Source: F23-B02 sp963632825 (lineage in GTDB: Bacteria; Bacillota; Clostridia; Oscillospirales; Oscillospiraceae). From it: DNA of 25,933 bases. The notes under the pieces were generated by a model, which saw nothing but the letters and a program-made list of their open reading frames with translations, had not been told where the DNA came from and ran no database searches. Positions 15,815 through 23,063 of the stretch are shown one piece after another. Position 1 is the first letter of the stretch; every line of letters starts with the position of its first letter. The stretch lies in NCBI GenBank assembly GCA_963632825.1, contig CAVGWF010000029.1, positions 1 through 25,933 of the forward strand. Reading direction: 5' to 3'. The translations under genes and the position numbers were made by a program.

Positions 15815-16177
15815 ATGAGTGAGAATTATATCAGCTGCAAGGACGAAAACGGCAGCATAAATATATCCGAAGAAGTTATTTCCGCAATGGTACGCACTGC
15901 GGTCACAGAGGTAGACGGCGTTGCAGCTATCTCCAACACTACAACCGGTGAGCTTGCCGAGCTTATCGGCATAAAATCCATGTCCAAGGGCATTACCGTC
16001 AGAATAATCGACGATACCGTTAAGGTCGATGTCATCATTCTGGTGCGATACGGCTGCAACATAGTCAATATCGCTCACGAGGTGCAGAATTCCGTGAGCG
16101 AGGTCGTGCATGCCGTTACCGGCATAGAGAAAGCGGAAATCAATGTCCATGTATCAGGCGTTGCATTTGAAAAATAA
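15815..16177 (+). CDS. Asp23/Gls24 family envelope stress response protein (YqhY-like)
   Basis: This 120-residue protein is of the Asp23/Gls24 family. The conserved core ISEEVISAMVRTAVTEVDGVA, the VKVDVIILVRYGCNI strand and ending VHVSGVAFEK are present. There is no membrane segment. In B. subtilis the homologue YqhY sits beside nusB and acc genes and is linked to control of lipid synthesis; the mechanism is unsettled. Here the acc genes are absent and nusB follows after 21 bases. I use the ATG at 15815, 7 bases after GGAGG; an upstream in-frame reading from 15776 has no ribosome site. Confidence 0.9.
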   Translation: MSENYISCKDENGSINISEEVISAMVRTAVTEVDGVAAISNTTTGELAELIGIKSMSKGITVRIIDDTVKVDVIILVRYGCNIVNIAHEVQNSVSEVVHAVTGIEKAEINVHVSGVAFEK

Positions 16178-16198
16178 GTCGAGGGGTAAGGTAGCAAA

Positions 16199-16664
16199 AT
16201 GAAGAGATCCGCAGCAAGGGAGATAGCTGTGCAGCTTATTTTTTCTGCAAATGCCACGGGGAAACCCGTGGATGAGCTGCTTGATGAGTTTTTTAACGAG
16301 GAGTATTATAANNNNNNNNNNNGAATATCCCGAGAAAAAACAGCGTGAATATATAGCCCGTCTTGTCCGCACGGCGGATGACTACCGTGTGCAGATAGAC
16401 AAAAATATTGAAAAATACGCTAAGGGCTGGAAGGTGGATCGCATATCCAAAACCGCAATGGCTATCCTCAGATGTGCGGTATGTGAGATACTGTACATGG
16501 ATGACATTCCGGCAGGAGCCGCAATAAACGAGGCAATCGAGCTTGCAAAGGACTATGATGAGCCGGAAACGGCTGCGTTCGTCAACGGGGTCCTCGGCGG
16601 CTTTATGCGCGGAGAAGGACTTGATGGCTGCGCAGAAGAAGTCACGGCGGAGATCGAGCAATGA
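16199..16664 (+). CDS. nusB: Transcription antitermination factor NusB, interrupted by an assembly gap
   Basis: NusB binds the boxA sequence of rRNA leaders with NusE (S10). The N-terminal part (MKRSAAREIAVQLIFSAN, 16199 onward) and the C-terminal part (KYAKGWKVDRISKTAMAILR, then IPAGAAINEAIELAKDY) are both clear NusB sequence. Eleven N at 16312-16322 lie between them, and the two halves are out of frame by one base across the gap. The true sequence must differ from 11 bases by -1 or +2 (mod 3), so this is an assembly artefact, not a pseudogene. Start: ATG at 16199 with AGGGGTAAGG upstream. It overlaps xseA by four bases. Confidence 0.9.
16312..16322. other. Assembly gap (11 N) inside nusB
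   Basis: Eleven undetermined bases split the nusB reading frame. The flanking coding frames disagree by one base, so the N count is a placeholder and not the real length. Confidence 0.99.
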
Positions 16665-17872
16665 CCGATAAGAGCCTGACCGTTTCGGAACTCAATAAGA
16701 TCATCAAGACGCTCATAGATGACGAGCCCCTGCTCAACAAGGTCTGCGTGCGCGGCGAGTTGTCAAACCATAAGATATATCCGTCAGGGCACCATTATTT
16801 CACTCTTAAGGATTCCGAGAGCAGTCTGCGGTGCGTTATGTTCAAAAGCAGTGCGTCCAGGCTGCGCTTTCGTCCGGAAAGCGGAATGGGCGTGACTGCT
16901 TTTGGCCGTGTATCGGTTTTTCCGCGTGACGGTGCATATCAGCTCTATTGCTCCGATCTCGTGCCCGAGGGTACCGGTGATCTCCAGATAGCGTATGAGC
17001 AATTAAAGGCAAAGCTTGCAGCGGAAGGACTTTTTGATCCTGCGCACAAAAAACCGCTGCCCCAGTATCCGGATAAGATCGCAATAATAACATCCTCTGC
17101 CGGTGCGGCAGTTCACGATATGATAAGAATACTCGGCAGACGCTGGAGATCAACCAAGGTCATTTTGCTTCCCGTTCGCGTGCAGGGCGTTGAGGCTCCC
17201 GCCGAGATCGTCGGAGCTATCCGCTATGCAAATCGCCACAGGGTAGCCGATCTTATAATAACCGGCCGCGGCGGAGGCTCGATCGAGGATCTTTGGGCAT
17301 TTAACGATGAGCGGGTGGCCCGCGCAATATATGAGTCCGAGCTGCCGGTAATATCTGCGGTCGGGCACGAGCCGGATGTGACAATATCAGACTATGTTGC
17401 CGATGTGCGTGCCTCGACTCCGTCCAATGCCGCCGAGCTCGCGGTGCCGGACGAAAACGAGATTCGTGAGCTTCTCGACAATATGAATATCCGTCAGGTG
17501 CAGGCGGTGCGCAAAAGCATTATGCGTTTGAGCTCAAGGCTTGAAGATCTGAAAAGCCGGAGAGTACTCCAGGATCCCATGGTTTACATTGAGGCAAAGC
17601 GCGCTGAGCTTGACTTCGTTCAGGGTAAGCTGATTGCCGCCGCCGAAAAGCTTAATTCCGCCAACCGGCACAGATTTGTAGCTCTTGCCTCGTCGCTGGA
17701 CGCAATGAGCCCGCTGAAGGTGCTCAGCCGAGGTTATGCAATAGCTACCAATAACGGCAGTGTAGTTCGCAGTGTAAACGACGCCGGAGCGGGCGACAGT
17801 CTGATTCTTCGTGTTTCTGACGGTGCCATATACTGTACAGTAGAAGAAAGTGAGGCATTAGGCCATGAATAA
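16661..17872 (+). CDS. xseA: Exodeoxyribonuclease VII large subunit
   Basis: This 403-residue subunit works with XseB to degrade single-stranded DNA to short oligonucleotides. The N-terminal OB fold (about 1-100) contains VRGELSNHKIYPSGHHYF. The catalytic domain follows with ITSSAGAAVHDMI, GRGGGSIEDLWAFNDE (about 201-216), ISAVGHEPDVTISDYVADVR and ASTPSNAAELAVP, the most conserved stretch of the family. A long helical region and a C-terminal domain (SRGYAIATNN) complete it. Size is normal. ATGA overlap with nusB; eight-base overlap with xseB. folD, which lies before xseA in B. subtilis, is missing. Confidence 0.97.
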   Translation: MTDKSLTVSELNKIIKTLIDDEPLLNKVCVRGELSNHKIYPSGHHYFTLKDSESSLRCVMFKSSASRLRFRPESGMGVTAFGRVSVFPRDGAYQLYCSDLVPEGTGDLQIAYEQLKAKLAAEGLFDPAHKKPLPQYPDKIAIITSSAGAAVHDMIRILGRRWRSTKVILLPVRVQGVEAPAEIVGAIRYANRHRVADLIITGRGGGSIEDLWAFNDERVARAIYESELPVISAVGHEPDVTISDYVADVRASTPSNAAELAVPDENEIRELLDNMNIRQVQAVRKSIMRLSSRLEDLKSRRVLQDPMVYIEAKRAELDFVQGKLIAAAEKLNSANRHRFVALASSLDAMSPLKVLSRGYAIATNNGSVVRSVNDAGAGDSLILRVSDGAIYCTVEESEALGHE

Positions 17873-18092
17873 GGAAAAACCGAGCTTTGAGCAGTCTATA
17901 AAGCGGCTTGATGAGATCGTAAAGCTTCTCGAAAAGGGGGATGCTCCTTTGAGCGAATCACTGAAGCTGTTTGAAGAGGGCACGGCTCTCATATCCAACT
18001 GCAGCGGACTTCTCAACGAGGCCGAGCAGAAGGTCGTAAAGCTTAGAAAGGGTGCAGACGGTGAGCCGGAGGAGCTGCCGTTTGAGGAGTGA
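17865..18092 (+). CDS. xseB: Exodeoxyribonuclease VII small subunit
   Basis: This 75-residue helical protein associates in several copies with XseA. PSFEQSIKRLDEIVKLLEKG and the following PLSESLKLFEEGTALISNC are the family signature. The last residues are acidic (EPEELPFEE). The start overlaps the end of xseA by eight bases in another frame, the usual arrangement for this gene pair. Confidence 0.96.
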   Translation: MNKEKPSFEQSIKRLDEIVKLLEKGDAPLSESLKLFEEGTALISNCSGLLNEAEQKVVKLRKGADGEPEELPFEE

Positions 18093-18094
18093 CT

Positions 18095-18961
18095 ATGACT
18101 GCTAAGGAATATAAAGATATTATAGATTCGGCTCTGAGCAAGTATTTCGTTTCCTCCGGACTGTCGTATGACGGACTTCTTGAGTCCATGAGATATAGCC
18201 TTACCGCCGGCGGAAAGCGCATCCGCCCGATGCTTGTGCTTGAGTTCTGCCGTATTTCCGGCGGCGATATCAATAAGGCTCTTCCGGTTGCCTGCGCAAT
18301 AGAAATGCTGCACACCTACAGCCTTATTCACGACGATCTTCCGTGCATGGATGACGACGATCTCCGCCGCGGCAAACCGACAAATCATGTGGTTTACGGC
18401 GAATGCACCGCGGTTCTTGCCGGCGACGCGCTTCAGGCAGAGGCATTCGGCACGATCGCCCGTTCAGCACTTCCGGCCGATGCAAGGGCAAGGTGCGTTG
18501 AAATACTTGCCGATGCCGTCGGCAGCGACGGAATGTGCGCCGGGCAGTATCTTGACATGATAGGCGAGAGCAAGGTTCTTTCCGAGGACGAGCTCAACGA
18601 CATAAATTCGCGCAAAACCGGCGCTCTGCTGACGGCAGCATGCCGCATGGGTGTTGCGGCGGCGGGCGGCAGCGATAAAATGCTTGATGCGGCTGCCCGG
18701 TACGGTGCCTGTGTAGGCGCGGCGTTCCAGATACGCGACGATATACTTGATGTCATAAGCACCAGCGAGCAGCTCGGAAAGCCTGTGGGTTCGGATCTTC
18801 AGGAGCATAAAAACACCTATATGGCGCTTTTGGGCGAGGGAAAGTGTATGCAGATGGTCGAAAAGCTCACCGAAAACGCAAAAACCGCGCTCACCGGCGT
18901 ATTCGGCGACACAGATTTCCTTTGTGAGCTTGCCGATTCCATGGTGACCAGAAAGAATTGA
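18095..18961 (+). CDS. ispA: Short-chain polyprenyl (farnesyl) diphosphate synthase
   Basis: This 288-residue enzyme condenses isopentenyl diphosphate with allylic diphosphates, giving C15 (possibly C20) chains for undecaprenol and quinones. The first aspartate-rich motif DDLPCMDDDD starts at residue 80 and has the bacterial type (DDxxxxD). The second, QIRDDILD, has its first Asp at 215. GGKRIRPML near the N-terminus binds diphosphate. I prefer the ATG at 18095 (GAGGAG five bases upstream) to the GTG at 18089. Product chain length cannot be fixed from the sequence alone. dxs of the same pathway follows after a hairpin. Confidence 0.94.
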   Translation: MTAKEYKDIIDSALSKYFVSSGLSYDGLLESMRYSLTAGGKRIRPMLVLEFCRISGGDINKALPVACAIEMLHTYSLIHDDLPCMDDDDLRRGKPTNHVVYGECTAVLAGDALQAEAFGTIARSALPADARARCVEILADAVGSDGMCAGQYLDMIGESKVLSEDELNDINSRKTGALLTAACRMGVAAAGGSDKMLDAAARYGACVGAAFQIRDDILDVISTSEQLGKPVGSDLQEHKNTYMALLGEGKCMQMVEKLTENAKTALTGVFGDTDFLCELADSMVTRKN

Positions 18962-18976
18962 AGTGAATAATCTGTA

Positions 18977-19021
18977 AAACCACAGCGAATATCTATTGTA
19001 ATATTCGCTGTGGTTTGTTAT
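18977..19021 (+). terminator. 16-bp perfect hairpin between ispA and dxs
   Basis: AAACCACAGCGAATAT (18977-18992) is exactly complementary to 19001-19016, with an eight-base loop. TTTGTTATTATAT follows, a loose T-tract. It is likely a terminator for the asp23-to-ispA unit. The AT-rich 19015-19060 stretch after it probably holds the dxs promoter, but no hexamer pair with proper spacing is clear. Confidence 0.8.
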
Positions 19022-19072
19022 TATATAAAATAGCATAATTTGCGAATAATCAACTATATACGAGGTATTGTT

Positions 19073-20920
19073 TTGAATATTTTGAATAAAGTCAATTCCT
19101 CTAATGATATTAAACGCCTTGCTCCGGAGGAGCTTCCGCAGCTTTGCGATGAGCTTCGTCAGTTTATCATTGACAGTGTTTCCAAAACCGGAGGTCACCT
19201 TGCGTCTAACCTCGGAACCGTTGAACTGACGGTGGCTCTGCACAGAGTGTATGACAGCGCGGTCGACCGTATAGTGTTTGATGTCGGTCACCAGAGCTAT
19301 GCCCATAAGATAATAACCGGCCGCAGAGAGCAGTTTGACACTCTGCGCTGCTATGGCGGATTGTCGGGCTTTCCCAAGCCTTACGAGGCGGATGACGATG
19401 CGTTTATAGCCGGACATGCCTCCAACTCTGTTTCTGTAGCGCTGGGTATGGCGAGAGCAAGGACTATACAGCAGCAAAAATATGATGTTGTCGCAGTTAT
19501 CGGCGATGGTGCACTCACCGGCGGTCTGGCTTACGAGGGACTTGCCAATGTCGGCGGCAGCAGCGAACCGCTGGTTGTGATACTTAACGATAACGGCATG
19601 AGCATAAACGGAAATGTCGGAGGAATGGCAAAGCTCCTGTCAAAGGAGCGCGTTAAGCCCGGCTATATAAATTTCAAGCGCTGGTACAGGAATGCCCTCT
19701 CGGGTATGAAGGGAGTTTATAATGCCAATCATAAGCTGAAGGAGATGCTCAAAAAATCCATATTGCCAACCAATATGTTTGATTCTATGGGCGTTTACTA
19801 TCTCGGTCCGGTCGACGGGCACGATGTAGAGCAGCTTGAAACCGTCATCCGCTGGGCAAAAGAAATGCAGACGCCCGTGCTTGTTCATGTTATCAGTAAA
19901 AAGGGAAAGGGCTGCAAATATGCAGAGGAGCATCCGGACAAGTACCACGGCGTGGGTAAATTCGATCCTGCAACCGGTGAAATGGCGGCTCCAAAGCAGT
20001 GCTTTTCCTCTGTTTTCGGAAATAAGCTTATGCAGATAGCCGAGATAAACCACGGTGTTGTCGCAATAACGGCTGCAATGTGTGAGGGAACAGGGCTTAC
20101 GGCCTTTTCCGAGCGCTTTCCGAATCGGTTTTTCGATGTAGGCATAGCCGAGGAGCACGCAGTTGCCATGGCGGCCGGAATGGCGAAGCAGGGGCTTACC
20201 CCCGTTGTCGCAATATATTCAGGTTTTCTCCAGCGAGCATATGATATGCTGATACATGATGTCTCGCTGCAAAATCTCCATGTCGTGTTCGGTGTCGACC
20301 GAGCCGGACTTGTCGGAAACGACGGAGAGACTCACCACGGCGCATTTGATGTAAGTTACCTCCGCTCCGTGCCGCACATGCAGATATTGTGCCCGGCAAG
20401 CTTTGCGGAGCTTGAAAAAATGCTTGATGAGGCAGTCAACAGAATGGACGGGCCCGTTGCCATACGCTATCCGCGCGGCGGCGAAGGTGCACTATACACG
20501 GGCTATGATCTGTCGCCGTGCGTAAAGCTCAGAGGCGGCGGAGATATAACCATAGCAGCCTACGGCACAATGATAAATACCGCACTTTCCGTCGCGGAGA
20601 TGCTGTCGGCGGAGGGAATAGAGGCCGATGTGTTCAAGCTGTCGAGCCTCCATCTGCATCCCTACGATGAGATTATTGCGTCAATGAAGAAAACCGGTGT
20701 GTTTCTTATGAGCGAGGATGTCTGCCGCAGCTCATGTATTGCCGAGGATATATTGGCATCGGCCGAACGCAGCGGCGTAAGCCTCAAGGCTGTATATACT
20801 GCAAATCTCGGTGACGGCATAGTTGTTCATGGCACGGTGCCGGAGCTCATGAAGCATTGCCGGCTCGATGACAGAAGCCTTGCGGATGAGGCTGTAAAAC
20901 TCGTAAGAGGTGTGAAGTGA
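19073..20920 (+). CDS. dxs: 1-deoxy-D-xylulose-5-phosphate synthase
   Basis: This 615-residue thiamine-diphosphate enzyme joins pyruvate and glyceraldehyde 3-phosphate in the first step of the MEP isoprenoid pathway. GHQSYAHKIITGR is near 71. The cofactor motif GDGALTGGLAYEGLAN starts near 144, with LNDNGMSI after it. GIAEEHAVAMAAGMAKQG (about 357) has the catalytic glutamate, and DRAGLVGNDGETHHG starts near 408. I take TTG at 19073 as start because GAGGT at 19062-19066 precedes it by six bases and MNILNKVNSSNDIKRL is the normal family N-terminus. A TTG at 19040 lacks a ribosome site. The stop overlaps tlyA by four bases (GTGA). Confidence 0.95.
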   Translation: MNILNKVNSSNDIKRLAPEELPQLCDELRQFIIDSVSKTGGHLASNLGTVELTVALHRVYDSAVDRIVFDVGHQSYAHKIITGRREQFDTLRCYGGLSGFPKPYEADDDAFIAGHASNSVSVALGMARARTIQQQKYDVVAVIGDGALTGGLAYEGLANVGGSSEPLVVILNDNGMSINGNVGGMAKLLSKERVKPGYINFKRWYRNALSGMKGVYNANHKLKEMLKKSILPTNMFDSMGVYYLGPVDGHDVEQLETVIRWAKEMQTPVLVHVISKKGKGCKYAEEHPDKYHGVGKFDPATGEMAAPKQCFSSVFGNKLMQIAEINHGVVAITAAMCEGTGLTAFSERFPNRFFDVGIAEEHAVAMAAGMAKQGLTPVVAIYSGFLQRAYDMLIHDVSLQNLHVVFGVDRAGLVGNDGETHHGAFDVSYLRSVPHMQILCPASFAELEKMLDEAVNRMDGPVAIRYPRGGEGALYTGYDLSPCVKLRGGGDITIAAYGTMINTALSVAEMLSAEGIEADVFKLSSLHLHPYDEIIASMKKTGVFLMSEDVCRSSCIAEDILASAERSGVSLKAVYTANLGDGIVVHGTVPELMKHCRLDDRSLADEAVKLVRGVK

Positions 20921-21711
20921 AAAAAGTAAGACTTGACCAGCTTGTTTTTGATCTCGGTCTCACGGAAAGCAGGGAAAGAGCGAAAACGACTATAATGAGC
21001 GGTCTTGTATTCGTTAACGGTCAGCGTGCGGACAAGCCCGGCATGCAGGTTTCCCCCGATGCGGATATTGAGGTCAGGGGCGGTGCACTGCCGTATGTGA
21101 GTCGCGGTGGATTTAAGCTCGAGAAGGCACTGAAGGTCTTTCCGGTTGATCCAACCGGAAAGATATGCATGGATTGCGGCGCGTCAACCGGCGGATTTAC
21201 AGATGTTCTGCTCAAAAACGGGGCGGCAAAGGTATATTCAGTTGATGTAGGATACGGTCAGCTCGCATGGAGCCTCAGGCAGGATGAGCGCGTTGTCAAT
21301 ATGGAACGGACAAATATCCGATACATAAGCTCCGAGCAGATATCGGAGCCCATAGACATTGCGGTTATGGATCTTTCCTTTATCTCCATAAAGCTTGTGC
21401 TTCCCGCAGTGTGCTTGCTTATTAAAGACGGCGGAGAGCTTGTATGCCTTATAAAGCCTCAGTTTGAGGCGGGCAGAGAAGAAGTGGGCAAAAAGGGCGT
21501 TGTTCGTGACAAGAGCGTCCACCTGTCCGTAATAAACGGTATACTTGATTTTGCTCCATCCGTCGGCATGACGGTAATGGGACTTGACTATTCTCCGATA
21601 AAGGGACCCGAGGGCAATCGTGAGTACCTTTGCTATATGAAAAAGTGCAGCTGCACACCGACGGAGCTTGACGCTGCGGCAGTGGTTGAGGCATCGCACG
21701 AGTATTTGTGA
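20917..21711 (+). CDS. tlyA: TlyA family rRNA 2'-O-methyltransferase
   Basis: This 264-residue protein has an N-terminal S4 RNA-binding domain (about 3-60, RLDQLVFDLGLTESRERAKT) and a FtsJ-like SAM methyltransferase domain. YVSRGGFKLEKAL carries the first catalytic lysine. CMDCGASTGGFTDVLLKNGA is the SAM site, and VMDLSFIS, LIKPQFEAG and GPEGNREYLC give the rest of the K-D-K-E set. Mycobacterial TlyA methylates 16S and 23S rRNA; the Firmicutes target is less certain. An old name, hemolysin A, is misleading. The start is GTG, overlapping the dxs stop. Confidence 0.94.
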   Translation: MKKVRLDQLVFDLGLTESRERAKTTIMSGLVFVNGQRADKPGMQVSPDADIEVRGGALPYVSRGGFKLEKALKVFPVDPTGKICMDCGASTGGFTDVLLKNGAAKVYSVDVGYGQLAWSLRQDERVVNMERTNIRYISSEQISEPIDIAVMDLSFISIKLVLPAVCLLIKDGGELVCLIKPQFEAGREEVGKKGVVRDKSVHLSVINGILDFAPSVGMTVMGLDYSPIKGPEGNREYLCYMKKCSCTPTELDAAAVVEASHEYL

Positions 21712-21718
21712 GGTAAAA

Positions 21719-22585
21719 ATGTCAAAGCTTATCGTTTTGTGCCCTAATCCTTACAGAGACTGCGGGCTTAAGCTTACCAAAAAAGCAAAATTGCTCCTTG
21801 AGACCAACGGCTATCGCACGGCAGTGTGTCCCGTTTTCGGAGCACATGACAAATCCGTTATTCCGGGGGATGTTGAGCTCACCGCATGGAGCAGGGCCGC
21901 AGACAGCGCGGCGCTGTACATCGTCATAGGCGGCGATGGTACCATTCTTCATACTGCAAGATGCCTTAACCATACGGAGACACCGATGCTCGGTGTAAAC
22001 CTCGGTACGAAGGGGTTTATGGCATCCGTTGAACCTGATAACCTTGATCTCATTCTCGAGGCTGCTGCCGGAAATTACTCATCGAGCTATCGCATGATGA
22101 TAGATGTTGAGCTTATACGCGACGGTGAGATGATATACTCGGATGTCGGGCTGAACGATGCCGTTATACACGGTATGGGCGATTGTATAAAGCTCACTGC
22201 ATGGTGCGACGGTGAGCGTATCATGAGCTTTTCCGGCGACGGTATAATCATTTCGACACCCACCGGCTCTACAGGGTACTCAATGTCGGCCGGCGGACCC
22301 ATAGTTGAGCCTGAGGCGAAGAATTTTATCGTATCCCCGATATGCGCGCACTATATGGGGGCAAGGAGCTTCGTCCTTTCTCCGGAGCACAGAATCACGA
22401 TACAGGCAAAAAAAATACACGACAGGCGGGCCTATGTCTCCGTTGACGGAACGGACGGATTTGAGCTTGCAAACGATGATATCATTGTTGTCAGACAGTC
22501 GCACAAGCTCGCAGATCTCATATACATCGGTCAGCGCAGCTTCTATGATTCGACATTCGATAAATTGCAGTACAAAGTTGACTGA
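21719..22585 (+). CDS. nadK: NAD kinase
   Basis: This 288-residue enzyme phosphorylates NAD to NADP. GGDGTILHTAR (71-81) is the ATP/NAD-binding motif with the catalytic aspartate. LGVNLGTKGFMA, LNDAVIHG and the glycine-rich FSGDGIIISTPTGSTGYSM segment are conserved NadK features. The ATG at 21719 follows the tlyA stop by seven bases, with GTGAGGT as ribosome site. The tlyA-nadK-argR-recN order is common in Firmicutes. Confidence 0.96.
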   Translation: MSKLIVLCPNPYRDCGLKLTKKAKLLLETNGYRTAVCPVFGAHDKSVIPGDVELTAWSRAADSAALYIVIGGDGTILHTARCLNHTETPMLGVNLGTKGFMASVEPDNLDLILEAAAGNYSSSYRMMIDVELIRDGEMIYSDVGLNDAVIHGMGDCIKLTAWCDGERIMSFSGDGIIISTPTGSTGYSMSAGGPIVEPEAKNFIVSPICAHYMGARSFVLSPEHRITIQAKKIHDRRAYVSVDGTDGFELANDDIIVVRQSHKLADLIYIGQRSFYDSTFDKLQYKVD

Positions 22586-22599
22586 AGGGAGAAAATCAT

Positions 22600-23049
22600 T
22601 TGAAATCATCAAGACAAAGCGTCATTCTTCAGATAATTTCCGAGCAGGAGATAGAAACGCAGGGGCAGCTTATAAGGGCTCTTGCCGAGCGTGGAGTTGC
22701 CAGCACTCAGGCTACCCTTTCACGCGATATAAAGCAGCTCCACCTTGTTAAAGAGCTAAGCAGCAGCGGGAAATATCATTATGTTGTCAGCGGCAAGTCC
22801 AAAAACAACGACCGCGAAATGCGGCTGCGAAAAATATTCAGGGAAAGCGTCACCTCGTATGTGGTCGCTCAGAATATTATCGTTATAAAAACGCTGCCGG
22901 GGCTTGCATCCGCAGCGTGCTCAACGCTTGACTCAATGCATATTGAAACGCTTGCGGGTACTCTGGCGGGCGATGATACTGCATTTCTTGCGATGAAGGA
23001 CAGTAAGGCAGCAGAGGATTTCTGCCATGAGATTGATGAAATGTTCTGA
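22600..23049 (+). CDS. argR: Arginine repressor ArgR (AhrC)
   Basis: This 149-residue regulator represses arginine synthesis and can activate arginine breakdown. The N-terminal winged helix has STQATLSRDIKQL (35-47), the DNA-reading helix. The C-terminal hexamerisation and arginine-binding domain shows LPGLASAACSTLDSM and GTLAGDDT (about 120-127), with the two arginine-binding aspartates. I place the start at TTG 22600, preceded by AAGGGAG; the encoded N-terminus (MKSSRQSVILQIISEQ) is what the family expects. I see no clear ARG box in the 14 bases before it. Confidence 0.94.
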   Translation: MKSSRQSVILQIISEQEIETQGQLIRALAERGVASTQATLSRDIKQLHLVKELSSSGKYHYVVSGKSKNNDREMRLRKIFRESVTSYVVAQNIIVIKTLPGLASAACSTLDSMHIETLAGTLAGDDTAFLAMKDSKAAEDFCHEIDEMF

Positions 23050-23063
23050 TAAAGAGGTCAAAT

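Noticed and set aside
15801..15818. Five-codon ORF (ATG GAG GCA GAA TCA TGA) whose stop overlaps the asp23 start
   Set aside because: It contains the GGAGG ribosome site of asp23 itself and has no ribosome site of its own, so it is most likely chance.
16323..16664. nusB as a pseudogene
   Set aside because: Both halves are well conserved and the frame change falls exactly at a run of N, so a gap-size error explains it.
19015..19043. TTGTTA and CATAAT as a dxs promoter
   Set aside because: The spacing is only 13 bases, too short for sigma-A; other pairs in the AT-rich stretch were no better.
18464..19477. Long minus-strand open frame (337 codons) across ispA, the intergenic hairpin and dxs
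   Set aside because: The protein is low in recognisable features and runs antisense to two clear genes and through the hairpin; treated as a shadow.
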